The notes under the pieces were generated by a model. The model was not told where the DNA came from and did not search any database. It saw only the letters and a list, made by a program, of their open reading frames with translations. A stretch of 64,000 nucleotides of DNA, taken from Malania oleifera (Eukaryota; Streptophyta; Magnoliopsida; Santalales; Ximeniaceae). Each line of letters begins with the position of its first letter. The stretch's first letter is position 1. The stretch is from NCBI RefSeq assembly GCF_029873635.1, contig NC_080422.1:1220001-1284000 (forward strand), given 5' to 3'. Shown in pieces: positions 1-13,492 of this stretch. Both the position numbers and the translations under genes were made by a program.

Positions 1-289
1 TAATTTAACAAAATGTATATGCATGACAGCACATTCTAATTAAGTTCCATATATATTCGATATATCTAATAATTTCTCGCCATCAATACAAAGATATATT
101 AAAATAAGACATATTATAAATTTAGGTTCTTGTCCCCTAATGTTAACAAGTTGCGTCCGGGACAAGACTACACCATCAATAATAGAGAAGAGGTTAAAGC
201 TCTGCGGCAAATTAATTAAGAAAGAAACATGTCCTCCTCCACACTCTTCCCCCAAACCCCCCACCCCCCCCACAAAACACCCCCACACC

Positions 290-316
290 CCACACACACA
301 CACACACACACACACA
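290..316. repeat. (CA)n microsatellite
   Basis: An uninterrupted CA dinucleotide run follows a C-rich, CA-like stretch at about 245-290. It accounts for the histidine/threonine-rich and valine/cysteine-rich frames on the two strands, which are not genes. Confidence 0.9.
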
Positions 317-584
317 AAAGAAATAGCCTAAAAAAGAAAAAAAAGTTAAAAAGTTGCCCGTGGCAAAAAGAGACTATTATCATTGTTAATTAGACTGTAC
401 AAGGAGAAAACATAAAACTCGAACTTATAACATTTATATGTATGGTATGCATCATCTTTCAACTCACCTATCTTTGACAAGAGGATTGAAATAAAGAGTT
501 CATAAAGTTAAAAGTTAGGGATTTATATGTAATTGAAATCATAGTTCTTAGATAGTGTCTTATAAAATCTTAGAGAGTTTCTTA

Positions 585-1080
585 GGGTTCGTTTAATCAT
601 AAGAAACATTACATTTTTATTTTTAGTTTTAAATAAAATTATAAAAATTAATACTATTTTTTTCCAAATTTATATTACATACTTAAGGCTAAAGGATTTG
701 TTTTTTTAGATTTCAAAATAATTATAAAAAAAAAAAACAAGTTATTTTCAGTTTTTGTAGAATTATATGTGCTTCTATTTTTTTGTGATTCTTTAGAAAA
801 TTAAGAACAAAAAATGGTTTTTGCCGCGAAGAAGGAAGAGGGAAGAGTGAAGAGGTAAGAGAGGAGATGTAAGGGGAATAGCAGTTCACTCTCAAATTCA
901 AATTTCTCAACAAATTTCTAAATGACTTTCACATACCATTTATAAGAAAGCTTCTAACGCATGAAATTACACATATGCCCCTAAAACTATATAAAATTAT
1001 AAATATATTCCTAAAATATAAAAATATTATAAAGAAACCCCATATACCCATAATCCTATGATAATTAAACTAAACAACCC
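585..1080. mobile_element. possible non-autonomous DNA element (MITE-like)
   Basis: The left edge reads gggttcgtttaatcat, and the right edge reads roughly its reverse complement (attaaactaaacaaccc). The interior is AT-rich and non-coding. About 0.5 kb with imperfect terminal inverted repeats would suit a MITE, but no convincing target-site duplication is seen. This is a weak call; chance similarity in AT-rich DNA is a real alternative. Confidence 0.2.
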
Positions 1081-3619
1081 AACAATTTATTCTCCCAATT
1101 CTTTTGAATAGTTCGCCAATAAGAATCTTCTCATGGTCTTATTTTTTATCCTATACCATTGCTTCAAGGGGTTAAATGCACCATCAATATAGGGAGTGTC
1201 ATTATTGTGGGTGCAGTGTAAAGTATAACACATTTTTTTTTTTTTTTAACAAATAAGATATCACCAACTTCTAAGTTTGAAGAAAGTCTTTCAAATTTAG
1301 GAATAGATTAGCTTATTTTTTGGCTTATGGGCTATTTTTGTTCTCAAGTAGACTTACCTAACCTTTTGGGCTTATTAGATATTTTGCTATGTTTCTTTAT
1401 CGACCTACTCTTGAAAGCTTATTTGCCACAATTACCACTCAAGAGACAACTAACTCTTCAAATGTCATTTGTCAAAGTTACAATTGTAAAGGTGCTTTAC
1501 TATTTTAAGTGTTTTACTTTTTGAGGTAATTTGCCATATTTGGCATTGTACTTTGCAATTTTGACAAGGGACCTATTTCACCTTTTGTATTTTGTCATTC
1601 TGAAAGGGGCATACTTCTTTTGCCACTTGGACTAATGGAAACTCAAAACCATGTGCCCCTTGGGGATAGTAAAAAAAAATTAATATAACGTGCATGCCCT
1701 CTTTGGGCTAATAAAAAAAAAATCTAATATATGACCTAACAAGGTTAATTTTAATCAAATTTGACAAAGCCTTTCAAGACTTATCTTTTTTGTGTATTTT
1801 TAGTCAAGGTCTCTCTCTCTCTCTCACGCCCCGATTTTTTTATCATTTTTTAATACAATAATAAATAATAATAATTGATCATCTAACAAACATCTCTAAT
1901 ACCATAAATCAACATGACCCGACCCGAAGTGGGGTACCGAAAATTCTGTCCATCAAAACATACTATCCATGCAGCGAAATACATAAAGTATCTGAGTCCC
2001 ATATACATTACCAAAGTGTTATAACCTCCATACATATACATATACATCCCCAGAAATCTATGAAATACTCTAGGGCTGTACAGAACATATCCCCAACTCT
2101 AAAACACTTACCTTGAATGCTAGGGTACTATATCTCCACTATCTCGGAGCTTGCTCCACTTGCCTGTCCTTATTTCCTGAAATGTTTAAATTTTGAGTGA
2201 GACACCTCTCAATAAGACGGAATAAATTATTGATAGTGTGCGCCAACATGAGTTTCGGTATATCATATCAACTGAGAAAAACATACAGATATGTACTCAT
2301 ATATATATATATATAAACATAGTTTCATAAGCTCTCATTTATCATATTCAAGTTCTAGCTCATGAGTATCCACTAGTATACAACACTACGCGTCTGTAAC
2401 TCTTGGTTGTTCATCTTTCATTTCATTTCTCATATCCATATTCTAGCCCATGAGTATCTACCAGCGTATAACACCACGCGTCTTTAACTCATGGTTGTTC
2501 ATCATTTTGTAACATACAATTATCGCGTCTATAATGAGAAACCATCTCGAGGATATTCATGTCGCATCATCATATATTCACCCCGCATGACCAGGTTGTG
2601 CGGCCCAAATGCGAGACCTTACTGTGGGTGGCCTATCAGGTTAGATCAAAACTAAACGCGTCTATAGTACGATTGGCCTACCCAATCCTGGTCCAAACCT
2701 CAGGGGGTTACTCTACTCTTCACAAGCCGAATCGATTGTCTCTACCACACCCTATCCAAGACGCGTGGTTGCACTAACACATATGCTAGCAAAGGTATCA
2801 TGCTCTCTGTATATCTCTGGTCCATCAAGGTTCTACATTTTTGTATTCATTTTTCATTATGGCTGTATATCTCATTATATTTGTATAATTCTCATCATAT
2901 TTGCATATATCTCATTTCATCATTTCTGTATAAAACATCTCTGTGTATATCATATATCATCATTTCTATATAAACACATTTGTGTATATCACGTATCATC
3001 ATTTCAATAAAAAACATATCTATATTTCTCATATCATCATATCTACATAAAACATATCAGTATATCTCATAATATCATATCTATATTAAAACATATATGT
3101 ATATCTTATAATTTTAATACTATATAAAATCATATCTGTGGTTTTCATAACATCATTTCTCAGTGCAAATCATATATTTCAGTATCAATCACATTCCCAT
3201 TATAAAACTATTATTTCATATTCCTTATGCCACACAATTTTAGACTGATAATCATAATATAATAATCATAGGAAAATTATTCATGTCATAGTTTGTCCAA
3301 AACCATATACAGTATTCTCAATTTCACATACTTTAAGTCAACCAATTAATTTTTCCAAAAATATCTATTATAATTTATTCCCCTTACCTACTTACTGAGA
3401 GGGTACTTGCTAAGATCTTTAAACCAATGCTCACGGCGTTCGAAGTTCAAAACCCATAAAATCATATTTTCCCAATCTAATAAGCTCAACCTGAGAATTA
3501 CAATTATCTTAATATTTATAGGCTCACGCGCTCCCATTAACCGGTTAAATTCTAAAAACGTGGGTTTGATCCACTTCCCATATTTAAATTTAATTTCTAA
3601 CATATTAAAAATACCAATA

Positions 3620-5700
3620 TGATCAAATCCCCGCAGTTTAATCTAATTCCAAAATATCCCCAAAAATCTAATTTAATCAAATCCCTACAGTTTAATTTAG
3701 TTCCAAAGTATTCGCAAAAAAAATTTTTTATTTATTCAAATCTCTGCAGTTTAACTTAATCTTAGAAATATTTCTAAAAATCTAATATAATCCAATCCTG
3801 CAGTTTAATTTAATCTCAAGAATATTTTCAAAAAATCTAATATTATCCAATCTAGCAGTTTAATTTAATCCTAGGAATATTTCCAAAAAAATCTAATATA
3901 ATCAAATTCTACAGTTTAATTTAATCCCATGAATATTTCCAAAAATCTAATATAATCAAATCTTACAGTTTAATTTAATCCCAGTAATATTGTTGTCCTA
4001 ATTAGATTTTTCAATCTTATTTTGATGATAACAAATGTAGATGGTTTAGCATGTGTTGTTGAGTGATTTTGTTTCAGGAATACATATCTAAACACAAGAG
4101 AAAGAAACTATAAATCAAAGCCACATTAAGAGAAAGCTTCTCAAATAAATCAAGTATCAAAAGACTAAAGCTTGAAGATAAAGAGAAACTTAATGAAAAA
4201 CTCAGTATCTTAAAGTATCTCAAAGCTTGAAGACCAAAAGCATAAAGACTTGAAGTGTTCAAGAATGGCAAAAAGCTTAAAAGTCTTTATGTAAGTGTTT
4301 TAATATTTAAATATCTTTTGGAATAATGTTGAAACTCTTTAAGGGACCAATATAAACTTAAGGAACTCATTCTTAAATCCCTGAAATATTTTATGAAAAA
4401 TCAAATCATAAGTGTAAAGCTGAAATGGAAAAATCAAAAAGAAAAACCAATTTTTTGTCTATCCAGTCGACTGACTTAACCAAGGCAAACTTATCCAGCC
4501 AACTGACAATCAGCTGATTGACGCAAAATGAACTGTGTTCTGCCAGTCGACTAACAATTTCTTGAAATAATTTTTTGGAGACAGAATGGTGTCAGTCGCC
4601 TGTCCAGCTGACTGATTCCACGGGTTTTGTTTTTTAAAACTCTAACGGGAAATTTTCAAAAATTGGTTTTTCAAAATATGAACGTTGTAAAAACTTTGGA
4701 AACACTCAAAGTGAGTTGGAGAACAAGGAAACAAATCCTAGAATGCCTATAAATACCTATTTGAACCCAAGAATTATATAACAACAAATTATACAACACA
4801 ATTGTATAAAATCTCTCTTTCTCTTACTCTTTATTTTTAGTACATATTTCAATTGCGTGGATAGTTTAAATTTGAAATCATATATACTACGTAAAATTGG
4901 AAATCAAACAAACTCAAAGTTTAATTTTGATTTAGGATTGCGGAAATCGAAAGGGAGTACGTTGGTTGAACCATTCTTTGCAGAAACCATACGGGAGTAC
5001 GTTACTTGGCTAAACATCCCAAAGATAAATAAACTTAAGAGTTTATTTGAATTCTGAAGTTTGGAAAGAGTAATTGGATTTTATATTGAAGAAGAAATTT
5101 CATATATACAGGGCTTTGTTGAAACTCATATTCACTACAAAATTGAGAGCATTAAAAGCGGAAAGTTACATATATTATATTAATTGTGATTGAATGGTAT
5201 AAAACTTGAGATTAATCGAATAGCGTTTATATTCCAAGAGATCTAAATCTTGAATCTTATAGTGCTGCAGTAAACATATATTTGGCAAACAAATTGGTTG
5301 CTAGTTTGAGTATTGTGGTTGATTGGTTTGACTGGTTTAATTATTTATATGGTTGAAAATTAAATGTTTTATTAGTTGTCTTGTTGATTATTTAAAAGAA
5401 ACCAAGTTCTTGTTTGATTGACAAAATTGATAAACGAGTCAAAGAATTGGTTAAATATTAAAAGAAGTTAAGGACTTAAAAAAGAAATTTTTAAAAGCCA
5501 ATTCACCCCCATCTTGGGAAGTTATTCATAATTTTAAATATTTAAAAAAATCTAATATAATCAAATCCTCCAGTTTAATTTAATCACAAAAATATTTCTA
5601 AAAATCTAATATTATCCAATCCTGCAGTTTAATTTAATCCTGTGAATATTTCCAAAAATCTAATATAGTCAAATACTACAATTTAATAGTTAAATACTAG
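3620..5700. repeat. tandem ~60-75 bp AT-rich repeat in LTR A, interrupted by an insertion
   Basis: A degenerate unit containing 'aaaaatctaatataatcaaatc' -like sequence and 'cagtttaatttaatc' recurs about six times between 3620 and 3990. After the copia solo LTR it resumes at about 5545 for at least two more copies. The solo LTR therefore landed inside an existing tandem array. Confidence 0.7.
3991..5538 (+). mobile_element. copia-type solo LTR 1
   Basis: The segment begins tgttgtccta, with 'gatgataacaaa' soon after. It ends in 'attcacccccatcttggg' followed by aattttaa, which is the layout of long Ty1/copia (SIRE/Maximus-like) LTRs. A direct repeat aatat flanks it (3986-3990 and 5537-5541), so the right edge is uncertain by a few bases. 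The host array resumes in register after it. A motif array (ccagtcgactga-like) at about 4464-4616 lies upstream of a TATA box (ctataaatac, about 4747). No internal coding region remains, so it is a solo LTR. Superfamily assignment rests on layout only. Confidence 0.65.
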
Positions 5701-6186
5701 AATTTTATTGGTTAATTTTTTTTAAAACAACAGATATAATTTATACTCCTCAACTTAGCCTTGGAGTGGTGCCTAAGACCCCCAAATCAAAAATTTGTTT
5801 CGATTAACTTTCTCAGAATCGAAGTCGGACCTCGTGGTGGTGTTTGATCATCGAATTGACCGAAGATTTGTGAGAAATTGAGGAGAAAGAAAGAAGGCGT
5901 GAGGAGAAAGAGAGAAGGAGAGCTCACGGTTTCCAGGGGGAATTCAATTTTCCTTCCAATTTCAATTTGATACTTCAAGATGTTTCCTGAAGTATCCTTA
6001 TATATATATATATATAGACACATACAACTTATAATATAATATAATATTAATATATTATATTATTTAATTAATAATTCTTATTAATTAATTAATTACTTAA
6101 TTATTTTATTTTGTTTATTTATTTATTTATATTTTTACTTTTTTTATTTTTTATTTTTTGGAATCTACATTCTCCCCTCCTTATAA

Positions 6187-6206
6187 AAATTTCGTTCTCG
6201 AAATTT
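6187..6206 (-). other. stem-loop next to the polypurine tract of element A
   Basis: An 8-bp perfect inverted repeat (aaatttcg / cgaaattt) with a 4-base loop lies immediately before the polypurine tract. The same structure appears at the matching place in the other Ty3 elements with a surviving 3' end. Confidence 0.7.
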
Positions 6207-8782
6207 GCTGACTTACACTTATCCTAATAAAATTTTTCCTTAGTATGCAATTCTCAAGAATATCTAATCACCCACGTCAAACCCCAGTTCTCATCTGCGA
6301 GTCTCAGCATAACTCTTTTGTCGACTCTGGGCTATTTTGATTCGGTCTCGGATGAGTCTGATCTTCTCTAAAGTCTACTGAACCATCTTTGGCACCAAAA
6401 CCTACCTTTCACCAATTTCATCCCTATATAACGGAGATCGGCACCTCTTACCATACAATGCTTCATATGGTGCTATCCCAACGCTAGCCTAGTAGCTATT
6501 ATTATAAACAAATTCATTCAATGGCAAAAACTGCATCCAAGTACCTCCGAAGTCCATAACACAAGCTCATAGCATATCCTACAGTATCTATATAGTCCTC
6601 TCTGTCTGTCCATCAATCTGAGAAATGTTGTGTTGAATGTTAGCTGTGAACCCATGGTTCATTGCAAACTCTTCCAAAACTGAGATGTGATCTGTGGGTT
6701 TCTATCCGATATAATGGACATTGGCATGCAATGCAGTCTAACTATCTCCTGTATGTACAACTCTATCAATCTACTCATGGAGTACTTAACTTTGATTAGA
6801 AAGAAATGGGCAGTCTTCATCAATCGGTTAACGAAAACCCAGATGGCGTCCTGTCCATGAAGTGTCAGTGGTAATCCTATGACGAAGTCCATCAAAATGT
6901 GCTCCCACTTCAACGATCCCGTTGGTCTCTGATGCTGAGCTTTCACTTGCTAGCATATCAAACATTGCTCCACATATTTAGCAATTTCTCTCTTCATATT
7001 ACTCCACCAAAAGACTCTCGTAAATCCCTGTACATCCTAGTGCTTCCAGGATGCACTGTATAAAGAAATCAATGTGCTTTCTCTAGGATAATCCTTTTAA
7101 TTTCAGGATCAGCAAGCACACAAAGTCTGGTATGGAACCTCAAAACTCTATCATCTGAGATATTAAACTTTGTTCCCTGATCATTCTACACTTTATCCAT
7201 AATTTTCATTAATTTCACATTTTCATTTGAGCAGTTTTAATTCTTTCTTGAAAGTGGACTGAAGTACCAAATTAGCAATGAGTATCTGGTGATTTTCCTC
7301 TACCAATTCCACATCAAGCCTTTCTAAATCCATATGGATTGGATGTTGAGTCACCACTTCTAGGATGCACTGTATAAAGAAATCGATGTGTTTTCTCTAG
7401 GATAATCCTTTTAATTTCAGGATCAGCGAGCACACAAAGTCTGGTATGGAACCTCAAAATTCTATCATCTGAGATATTAAACTTTGTTTTTTGATCATTC
7501 TACACTTTATCCATAATTTTCATTAATTTCACATTTTCATTTGAGCAGTTTTAATTCTTTCTTGAAAGTGGGCTGAAGTACCAAATTAGCAATGAGTGTC
7601 TGGTGATTTTCCTCTACCAATTCCACACCAAGCCTTTCTAAATCCATATGGATTGGATGCTGAGTCACCACTTTTGATACTGTTGACCTCACTAATTTCT
7701 GGTTCAAAGCATCAGCTACCATATTAGCTTTTCCTAGGTAATAACTAATGGTGCAGTCATAATCTTTAATCAGCTTTAACCACCTCATCTGCTTTATATT
7801 TAATTCCTTTTGTATGAAAAAGCACTTCAAACTCTTATGGTCTGTGAAGATCTCGCACCTATCCCCATACAAACAATGTCTCCAAATTTTGAAAGCATAA
7901 ATCACCGCTGCTAACTCCGGATCATGGGTAGGATAATTTTTTTCATATTATTTGAGCTTCCGTGAAGTATAAGCTACAACTCTTCCTTGCTGCATCAGAA
8001 CACACCCGAGCTCTTTGTGTGACGCATCACTGTAAATTACAAAACCCTCTTCTCCTGAAGGAATTTTCAAAACCGGTGTAGTGATATGTCACTGCTTTAA
8101 TTCCTGGAAGTTCTGTTCACACTCATCTGTCTATTCAAACTTCACACTCTTCCTGGTCAGTTTTGTCAATGGGCCTGACAATTTAGAGAATCCCTATACT
8201 AACCAATGATAGTATCCGGCCAATCCTAAGAAACTTTTGACTTCCTACACATTTTTCGATCTTTACCAGTCCACTACTATCTCAATCTTGCTCAGATCCA
8301 CAAAAATGCCACCCCTGGATATCACGTGTCCAAGGAAGGTGACTTGTTTCAACCAGAATTCTCACAAAAATTTCCATCCATTTTTTTTTCCTTTTCTATA
8401 TTAATATATGATTTCTAATACCTTGCATGAGCATAGCTGACATCATCATGACCCGAAGTGGGACCGTGGTATCGTGTGCATTTCATATAACATCTAAGCA
8501 GCAGAAGTACATACATATCCAACATATTCCAAAATACAATACCAAAGTACTATATACTTAGTTGTACACATACACACATATACAAACATTTCCTAAAATA
8601 CTATGGGCTCCACGGACCAGCCCAAAACTCACCCCAAAACTACACCAACTCTACACCACCTTTACCTCTGAGCCGACCCTGCTTGCCTCTTTGGATTACC
8701 TGAAATGTTTAATAATGTTGGGGGTGAGACACCTCTCAGTAAAGAGAAACATGTTACCACCAGTGTATAGCATATGAGTTAG

Positions 8783-10659
8783 TTGGAATACAGGAGGAAC
8801 TTCAAGTTTATCATTATTCTAGCACGTTCCATGGAGGCTTGAAGAGCAAAAGGAAGAAGAAGACATTTGTTTATATCATTTGTAATGCATTTATTTTTTA
8901 TTATGTTCTGTAATATTGCATGCATTTGCATGATATGTTTGGATGCTTAGTAATGTCGTAGTCAAACCGTAGGTTAATCAAATGACCGTAGGAAAGACTT
9001 CGGTTGACCGATGCTAGGATTTTAGGGTAAATTAAAATGCCTAAATCATAGTCTGGCCATAGGACCATTAGCTCTTTGTACAAAATTCCAAAACTTATTC
9101 ACACATGGTTGAATAGGTTCAAAAGACCAAATAGGACATTCTTGTGAGGTTTCGGGCGACCGAACCAAAGCAGTTCAAACTGCCTCGGGCGACCGAATTG
9201 CTGTCTAGTCAAAAGTTTGACTTGGTTCCGGCGACCGAACTCATGTCAGGTACCTTTTCACCAACACGAGCACCCGAACCTTAGCGTTCAAATCAGACCT
9301 TGGGCGACCGAATTGGTCAATTTGGTTAACCGAACTTAGCACCAGACACCCGAACCTATGAATGAATATTTCTGACTTTTGTTTAGCCAATCAAACCAAG
9401 ATTCGGGCACCCGAACTTCAAAAATGCCTTTTCTCTTTGTGAGTGTTCCGGCGACCGAACCTATGGCTTGGCCGACCGAAACTCTCTGGTTGCAATTTTT
9501 TAACTGGGGTAATTAGGGTTAAAAATTAATTAAACTTTTCTAATAATACCCAGCATGTCCCCAACGGTCAAAAATTTCCCAGAGTCTATATATACCCCTT
9601 CATAAGCCAAGATTAGTAACTTTGATTAGCATATTTCTCTCTAATTTTTACCCTAATCAAAGTTCCCCCAAAACTTGCTTTTATTGCAAAATCTTTTATG
9701 GGGTTATATTTTATGCTCTTCATTCTCTTCCACTCATTATTTTGAAAATATTTTTGAAGAGAACATTTTATTTTGGGCATTCATTTTGATTTGCACATAT
9801 AGTTTTAAAATGCTTGTATTTTGTTTTGTTGTGCAAACTCATTGGAAACTAAAACCCTAGGTTCTCCATTCATTCTTGAAAAATATTATTTGGAGAAAAT
9901 ATTTTGTAGGGTTTAAATCTTTGAAACTCTTACTATATAAATTCTTTTCAAAGATTGCAAAATACTATTTAGATAAGCACCCTTACTCTACTGAGCGTTA
10001 TTGCATATCATATTAGAGTGCATCTATTTGAGCTTAAACATGTACAACTCAGCTTGTATTTTCAGAAGTATTTCATGTACAAAAATGGTTTTATTGTAAT
10101 GGTTGGTTTCAGCCCATTAATTGAACTGGAGACTCTTAGCCCCGTAAATGAGACCGGTTCGGTTCAACCCGAAATTGAACTGGGGAGTCTCAACCCTATA
10201 AGTAAGACTAGTTTGGCTCAGCCTAATAATTGAGCTAGGGTTTTCCTCACCCCGTAAGGAGAGGATGTAAAAGGCTTCTACTTTACCCGGTTAAGTGAGC
10301 AGGTTTAGTAGAATCCTTGGGGGTATGCCCAAGGTGAGGACGTAGGCAATATTTGTCGAACCTCGTTAACAAATTTGTGTGTCATTCTCTCTCTATCTTA
10401 TTTAAATTCTTACACTTTAATTTTAGCATATGTACAAATGCTTATTTAATGTCAAAATTATTCTCATGCGCACATTTGATTTAAATAAGATACTGCACAC
10501 GTGCATGTTTGTTGTTACTATTTTTACATACACATATATATGTTGAATGGGATATGAACTGTGGTGAATCGGCGAATTGTTTAAATTAGCGAAAAATATT
10601 TTAAAACCCAATTAACCCTCTCCCCCCCCCCCCTCTTGGGATCGCACCAATTCCAACAT
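8783..10659 (+). mobile_element. copia-type solo LTR 2
   Basis: About 1.9 kb runs from a ttggaat start to ttccaaca, and these ends are inverted copies of each other. Near the right end is the signature 'ccaattaaccc', a C-run (10620-10632) and cttggg. About ten copies of a cgggcgaccgaac-like motif lie at 9150-9490. A TATA box (tctatatatacc) follows at about 9585. No coding region is present. The TG start is not clean and no target duplication could be fixed. It interrupts LTR C. Confidence 0.6.
9150..9490 (+). promoter_or_regulatory. gggcgaccgaac motif array upstream of LTR TATA box
   Basis: Roughly ten degenerate copies of a 10-14 bp motif (ggcgaccgaac, gcacccgaac, gttaaccgaac) occur at irregular spacing, about 100 bp upstream of the TATA-like tctatatatacc at 9585. 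Equivalent arrays occur in the other copia LTRs here. The regulatory role is inferred from position only. Confidence 0.5.
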
Positions 10660-11172
10660 GTATACATATATAGATGCCTATAGCACGAAAGGCCCGCTCT
10701 ACTGGTCCAGACGCCAAGGAGCTCACAACTCTACTTGAGAACACAATCGGTTGTACCATACTTTGTTTGAGACGTATGATTGCACTATCTATACTGTATC
10801 GCAACGGTACCATGCTCTATAAACTTGTTGTATTCCATCGGGGTCTAATACTATATAATAATATTTCTATATAAATCTGACTGTTTTACCATGATTCTAT
10901 ATTTCTATAATAACCATGATTTTATATCAACTATATAGTCATGACGTTGTAATAGCTATATATTTGTATATCTGTATATTTTGTAATGGTGTAACTGTAA
11001 TTTTGTATTCTGTATATCATGGCTTTATATTCTGTATAATCTATATTTTCTTATATCATGGTTTTATATTCTGTATATCATGTTTCTATAAAATTCTGTA
11101 TAATCATGGTCTTGTATATTTTTGTATAATCATGGTAAATAAGAACATTGTATAGTCACTCTGTAAAATACT

Positions 11173-11177
11173 GTACA
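11173..11177 (+). repeat. target-site duplication of element B, left copy (gtaca)
   Basis: The five bases gtaca precede the LTR start and recur at 21137-21141, immediately after the 3' LTR. This marks element B as one intact insertion event. Confidence 0.9.
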
Positions 11178-11361
11178 TGTAAAAACCCAAAAAAAAAAAA
11201 AAGAGATATAAAAGATTAATAGAATGATTCCAAAAAAAATAATAATAATAATAATAATAAATAATAAATAATAAATAATAAAAACAAAAATAAAAAAATT
11301 AATTAAAAAAATTATTTTTATTTTATTTATAAAATATATTATTAATAATATTAATTAAATA

Positions 11362-11427
<66 letters not shown>

Positions 11428-13478
11428 GTTAAACCACCTGAAGCTTCTTTGAAGCTTCAGGTGGATTCCTATTTTAAATTCAACCCCCCCCCTATCATCT
11501 ATCTTCTTCTTCTTCTCATTCTTTTCTTTTCTTTTCTTTTCTCCTCCTGCTCATGCGGCCTCTGAACATTCTCTCTCTCTCCTCGATTTCGTGATGGATT
11601 TTCGCCCGATTGAAAATCCGAAAATACCATTTGACTCCAAAATTTGGGGTACGGCGATTATTAAGGGGCTTATTTTCAATTAATTAGCATTAATTTAGAA
11701 ATGCTAAAATATTAAGCATTTGGGACTGAAGTAGGATTTCTGGAATTTAGGGCCCGGGTGAGCGCTGCGGGTCTAATTTTGGGACCCATAGGAAAAACTT
11801 GAAAAATTATGTGGGGATGTTAAATAATAGTTTAAATATTAATTTGAGATATATGGAGCCTAGGGAAGTAGATGAGTATTATTTTGGAGAAATAAATTAA
11901 TTAATCTAGGGAAAATGTAAATTGCAGGAATTAAATTTCGGGCGCTAAGGGCGTGGAATTTTGGGTCCTAAGGAATTTTTCAGTAGGCAGGTAAGGGAAT
12001 AAACTAAAGTAGTAATTTTCTATACAAATTATTATTGATTATGAGTAAATTTATTTTCAAAAAAGCATATGTTATATTGTGTATTACGAATGAAATGTAC
12101 GATTGGGAAAATACTGCTATGATGATTAAAATATATATGTATGTATGAGATGTAAGGAGTTCACGATTTTAGAATATGAAGTATGACTTTTAACAGCATA
12201 TGTGTGGCATGAATATTATTTTATGTGAAATGTATTATGATGTGAAAGATTTTACGAACCAAGCATGATTTCAGGTATTATGAAAATATGAGTTATGTTG
12301 TGATGGTTTTGACGATTATGTAATAAATGATGTATTTTCAGTATATATATACCTAAAACAATTTTGGCGCGAGGCCATATATTTATGTTATCGGCACGAG
12401 GCCGTATTTATGTTATTGGCGCGAGGCCATGTATTTATGTTATCGGCACGAGGCCGTATTTATGCTATCGGCACGAGGCCGTAATTATATTATTGGCACG
12501 AGGCCATATTTACTATGATTTTGGCACGAGGCCATATGTATGATTTTGGCGCGAGGCCGTATCTATGTTTTCGGCACGAGGCCGTATCTATGTTTTCGGC
12601 ACAAGGCCGTAACGATGTTACGTGTGATCATGTATTATATGTTTTCACAACCAGGATGTTAGTTTAGTTCAGACCAGGAGCTCGGTACCGTAGCTATGGG
12701 TTAATTTTGGTACGAAGCCTTATTAGTGCTACCGTCCCACGAGGGGATGGGAGATGGATAGTCGTTGTGGCTTTCAATAGAGTGTGGACGTCCACCTGGC
12801 AGTCCGGACCAGGGTGTGGCGGGCTCATCGTACTTACAAACATATTTGATTCGGCAGTGGTCGGCCAGCCATTGTCGGGTCCCGCCTTCGGGCTGCACAA
12901 CCCGTCATGGGGGGTAATACATGACACCAACTAGCTAGTCATCCTGGGTTTGTTTTCAGTACTACAGTTATAACAGATGATTTTATGTATGATATGATTT
13001 ATTAATAGATGTGAAAATATATGTTTACCCAATACGATATGATTATGTTTATAGAATTATGAAATGTACTGTATACGTACAAATGCATTATATATTCATG
13101 TTGCCACACAGCTGTATTTAGTTTATTTTCCCTTACTGAGAAGTGTCTCACCCCCAAACTTAATTAATTTTTCAGGAGCTCCCGAGAGACTGGCGGGTTA
13201 GGGCCGCCGTTGAGCTAGTGAGATTACCCTGTGAGAAGGGTAAGATTTTGTAATAGCGTCAGAGTTATTTTGTGTTTGACCCTAGAGATATTTGGATGTA
13301 TGTGAGGATGTATAGAATGCTCTGGTATTATGTTTTATGATTGGATGTTTGAGATTTTATGTTTATTGCTGCTAGGTTTTCCGCTGTGTTTGACAGGTGT
13401 CCCCGCTACCCACGGGTTTGGGTTGACCATTTTATTTATTATGTGATATTTTATGTTAAGAAATTGAGGGACGTTACA
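11178..13478 (+). repeat. 5' LTR of element B
   Basis: It starts tgtaaaaaccc and ends gacgttaca directly before the primer site. It contains ATT microsatellites (11240-11280, 11365-11420), a CT tract, a donor-like caggtaaggg at about 11988, and a tandem ggcacgaggccgta array (12366-12612). After these come the conserved cccgccttcgggc block (12879-12925) and an acceptor-like tttttcaggag (AG at 13174-13175). The long frames on both strands in 12.69-12.93 kb recur in the 3' LTR and are non-coding LTR sequence. Confidence 0.9.
12366..12612 (+). repeat. tandem ~24-bp array in 5' LTR B
   Basis: About ten units of a 20-28 bp repeat built on ggc(g/a)cgaggccgta plus tttatgttat spacers. The 3' LTR has a matching, longer array at 19970-20271. 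Confidence 0.85.
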
Positions 13479-13480
13479 TT

Positions 13481-13492
13481 TGGTATCAGAGC
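13481..13492 (+). other. primer-binding site of element B (initiator Met tRNA)
   Basis: The sequence tggtatcagagc lies two bases after the LTR end and is complementary to the 3' end of plant initiator methionine tRNA. It marks the minus-strand priming point. Confidence 0.9.

Larger units (their letters stand above)
1..1824. other. AT-rich intergenic DNA, no gene seen
   Basis: No open frame here has a recognisable domain, and the short frames are AT-rich chance openings. The stretch holds a CA microsatellite near 0.3 kb, many A and T runs, and a weak MITE-like inverted-repeat pair at 585-1080. It ends where the left edge of a minus-strand Ty3 LTR begins, close to a short CT run at 1811-1825. 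Confidence 0.6.
1825..6169 (-). repeat. 3' LTR of element A, split by a copia solo LTR
   Basis: Read on the minus strand, the LTR starts with tgtagattcc at 6169, directly after a polypurine tract (6170-6185). It ends near 1825 in a sequence related to the usual tcggggcgt-type LTR end. The 1.55-kb insertion at 3991-5538 splits it, so the LTR proper is about 2.8 kb. Near 2.35-2.5 kb is a short tandem array built on a catgag/acgcgt unit, like that in the LTR of element I. A 60-75 bp repeat built on 'cagtttaatttaatc' occupies about 3.6-4.0 and 5.55-5.70 kb. Left edge uncertain by about 10 bp. Confidence 0.75.
1825..8375 (-). mobile_element. Element A: decayed Ty3 (Tekay/Del chromovirus-like) fossil
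   Basis: This is a minus-strand Ty3 element. Its 3' LTR lies at the left (about 1825-6169), and integrase, RNase H and the end of reverse transcriptase follow to the right (about 6.2-8.4 kb). Recognisable parts are an integrase core near 6.66-6.95 kb (motif around [16 protein letters not shown]), an RNase H near 7.5-7.9 kb ([12 protein letters not shown]), and a polypurine tract with the usual upstream stem-loop just right of the LTR. Gag, protease and most of reverse transcriptase are not present. The frame is heavily broken and carries an internal tandem duplication of about 0.3 kb. It looks clearly older than element B. A copia solo LTR is inserted in its LTR. Confidence 0.8.

Noticed and set aside
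12694-12934. Overlapping open frames on both strands in 12.69-12.93 kb and again in 20.35-20.59 kb
   Set aside because: They recur in both LTRs of element B and fall on the conserved GC-rich LTR block; no domain and no family.
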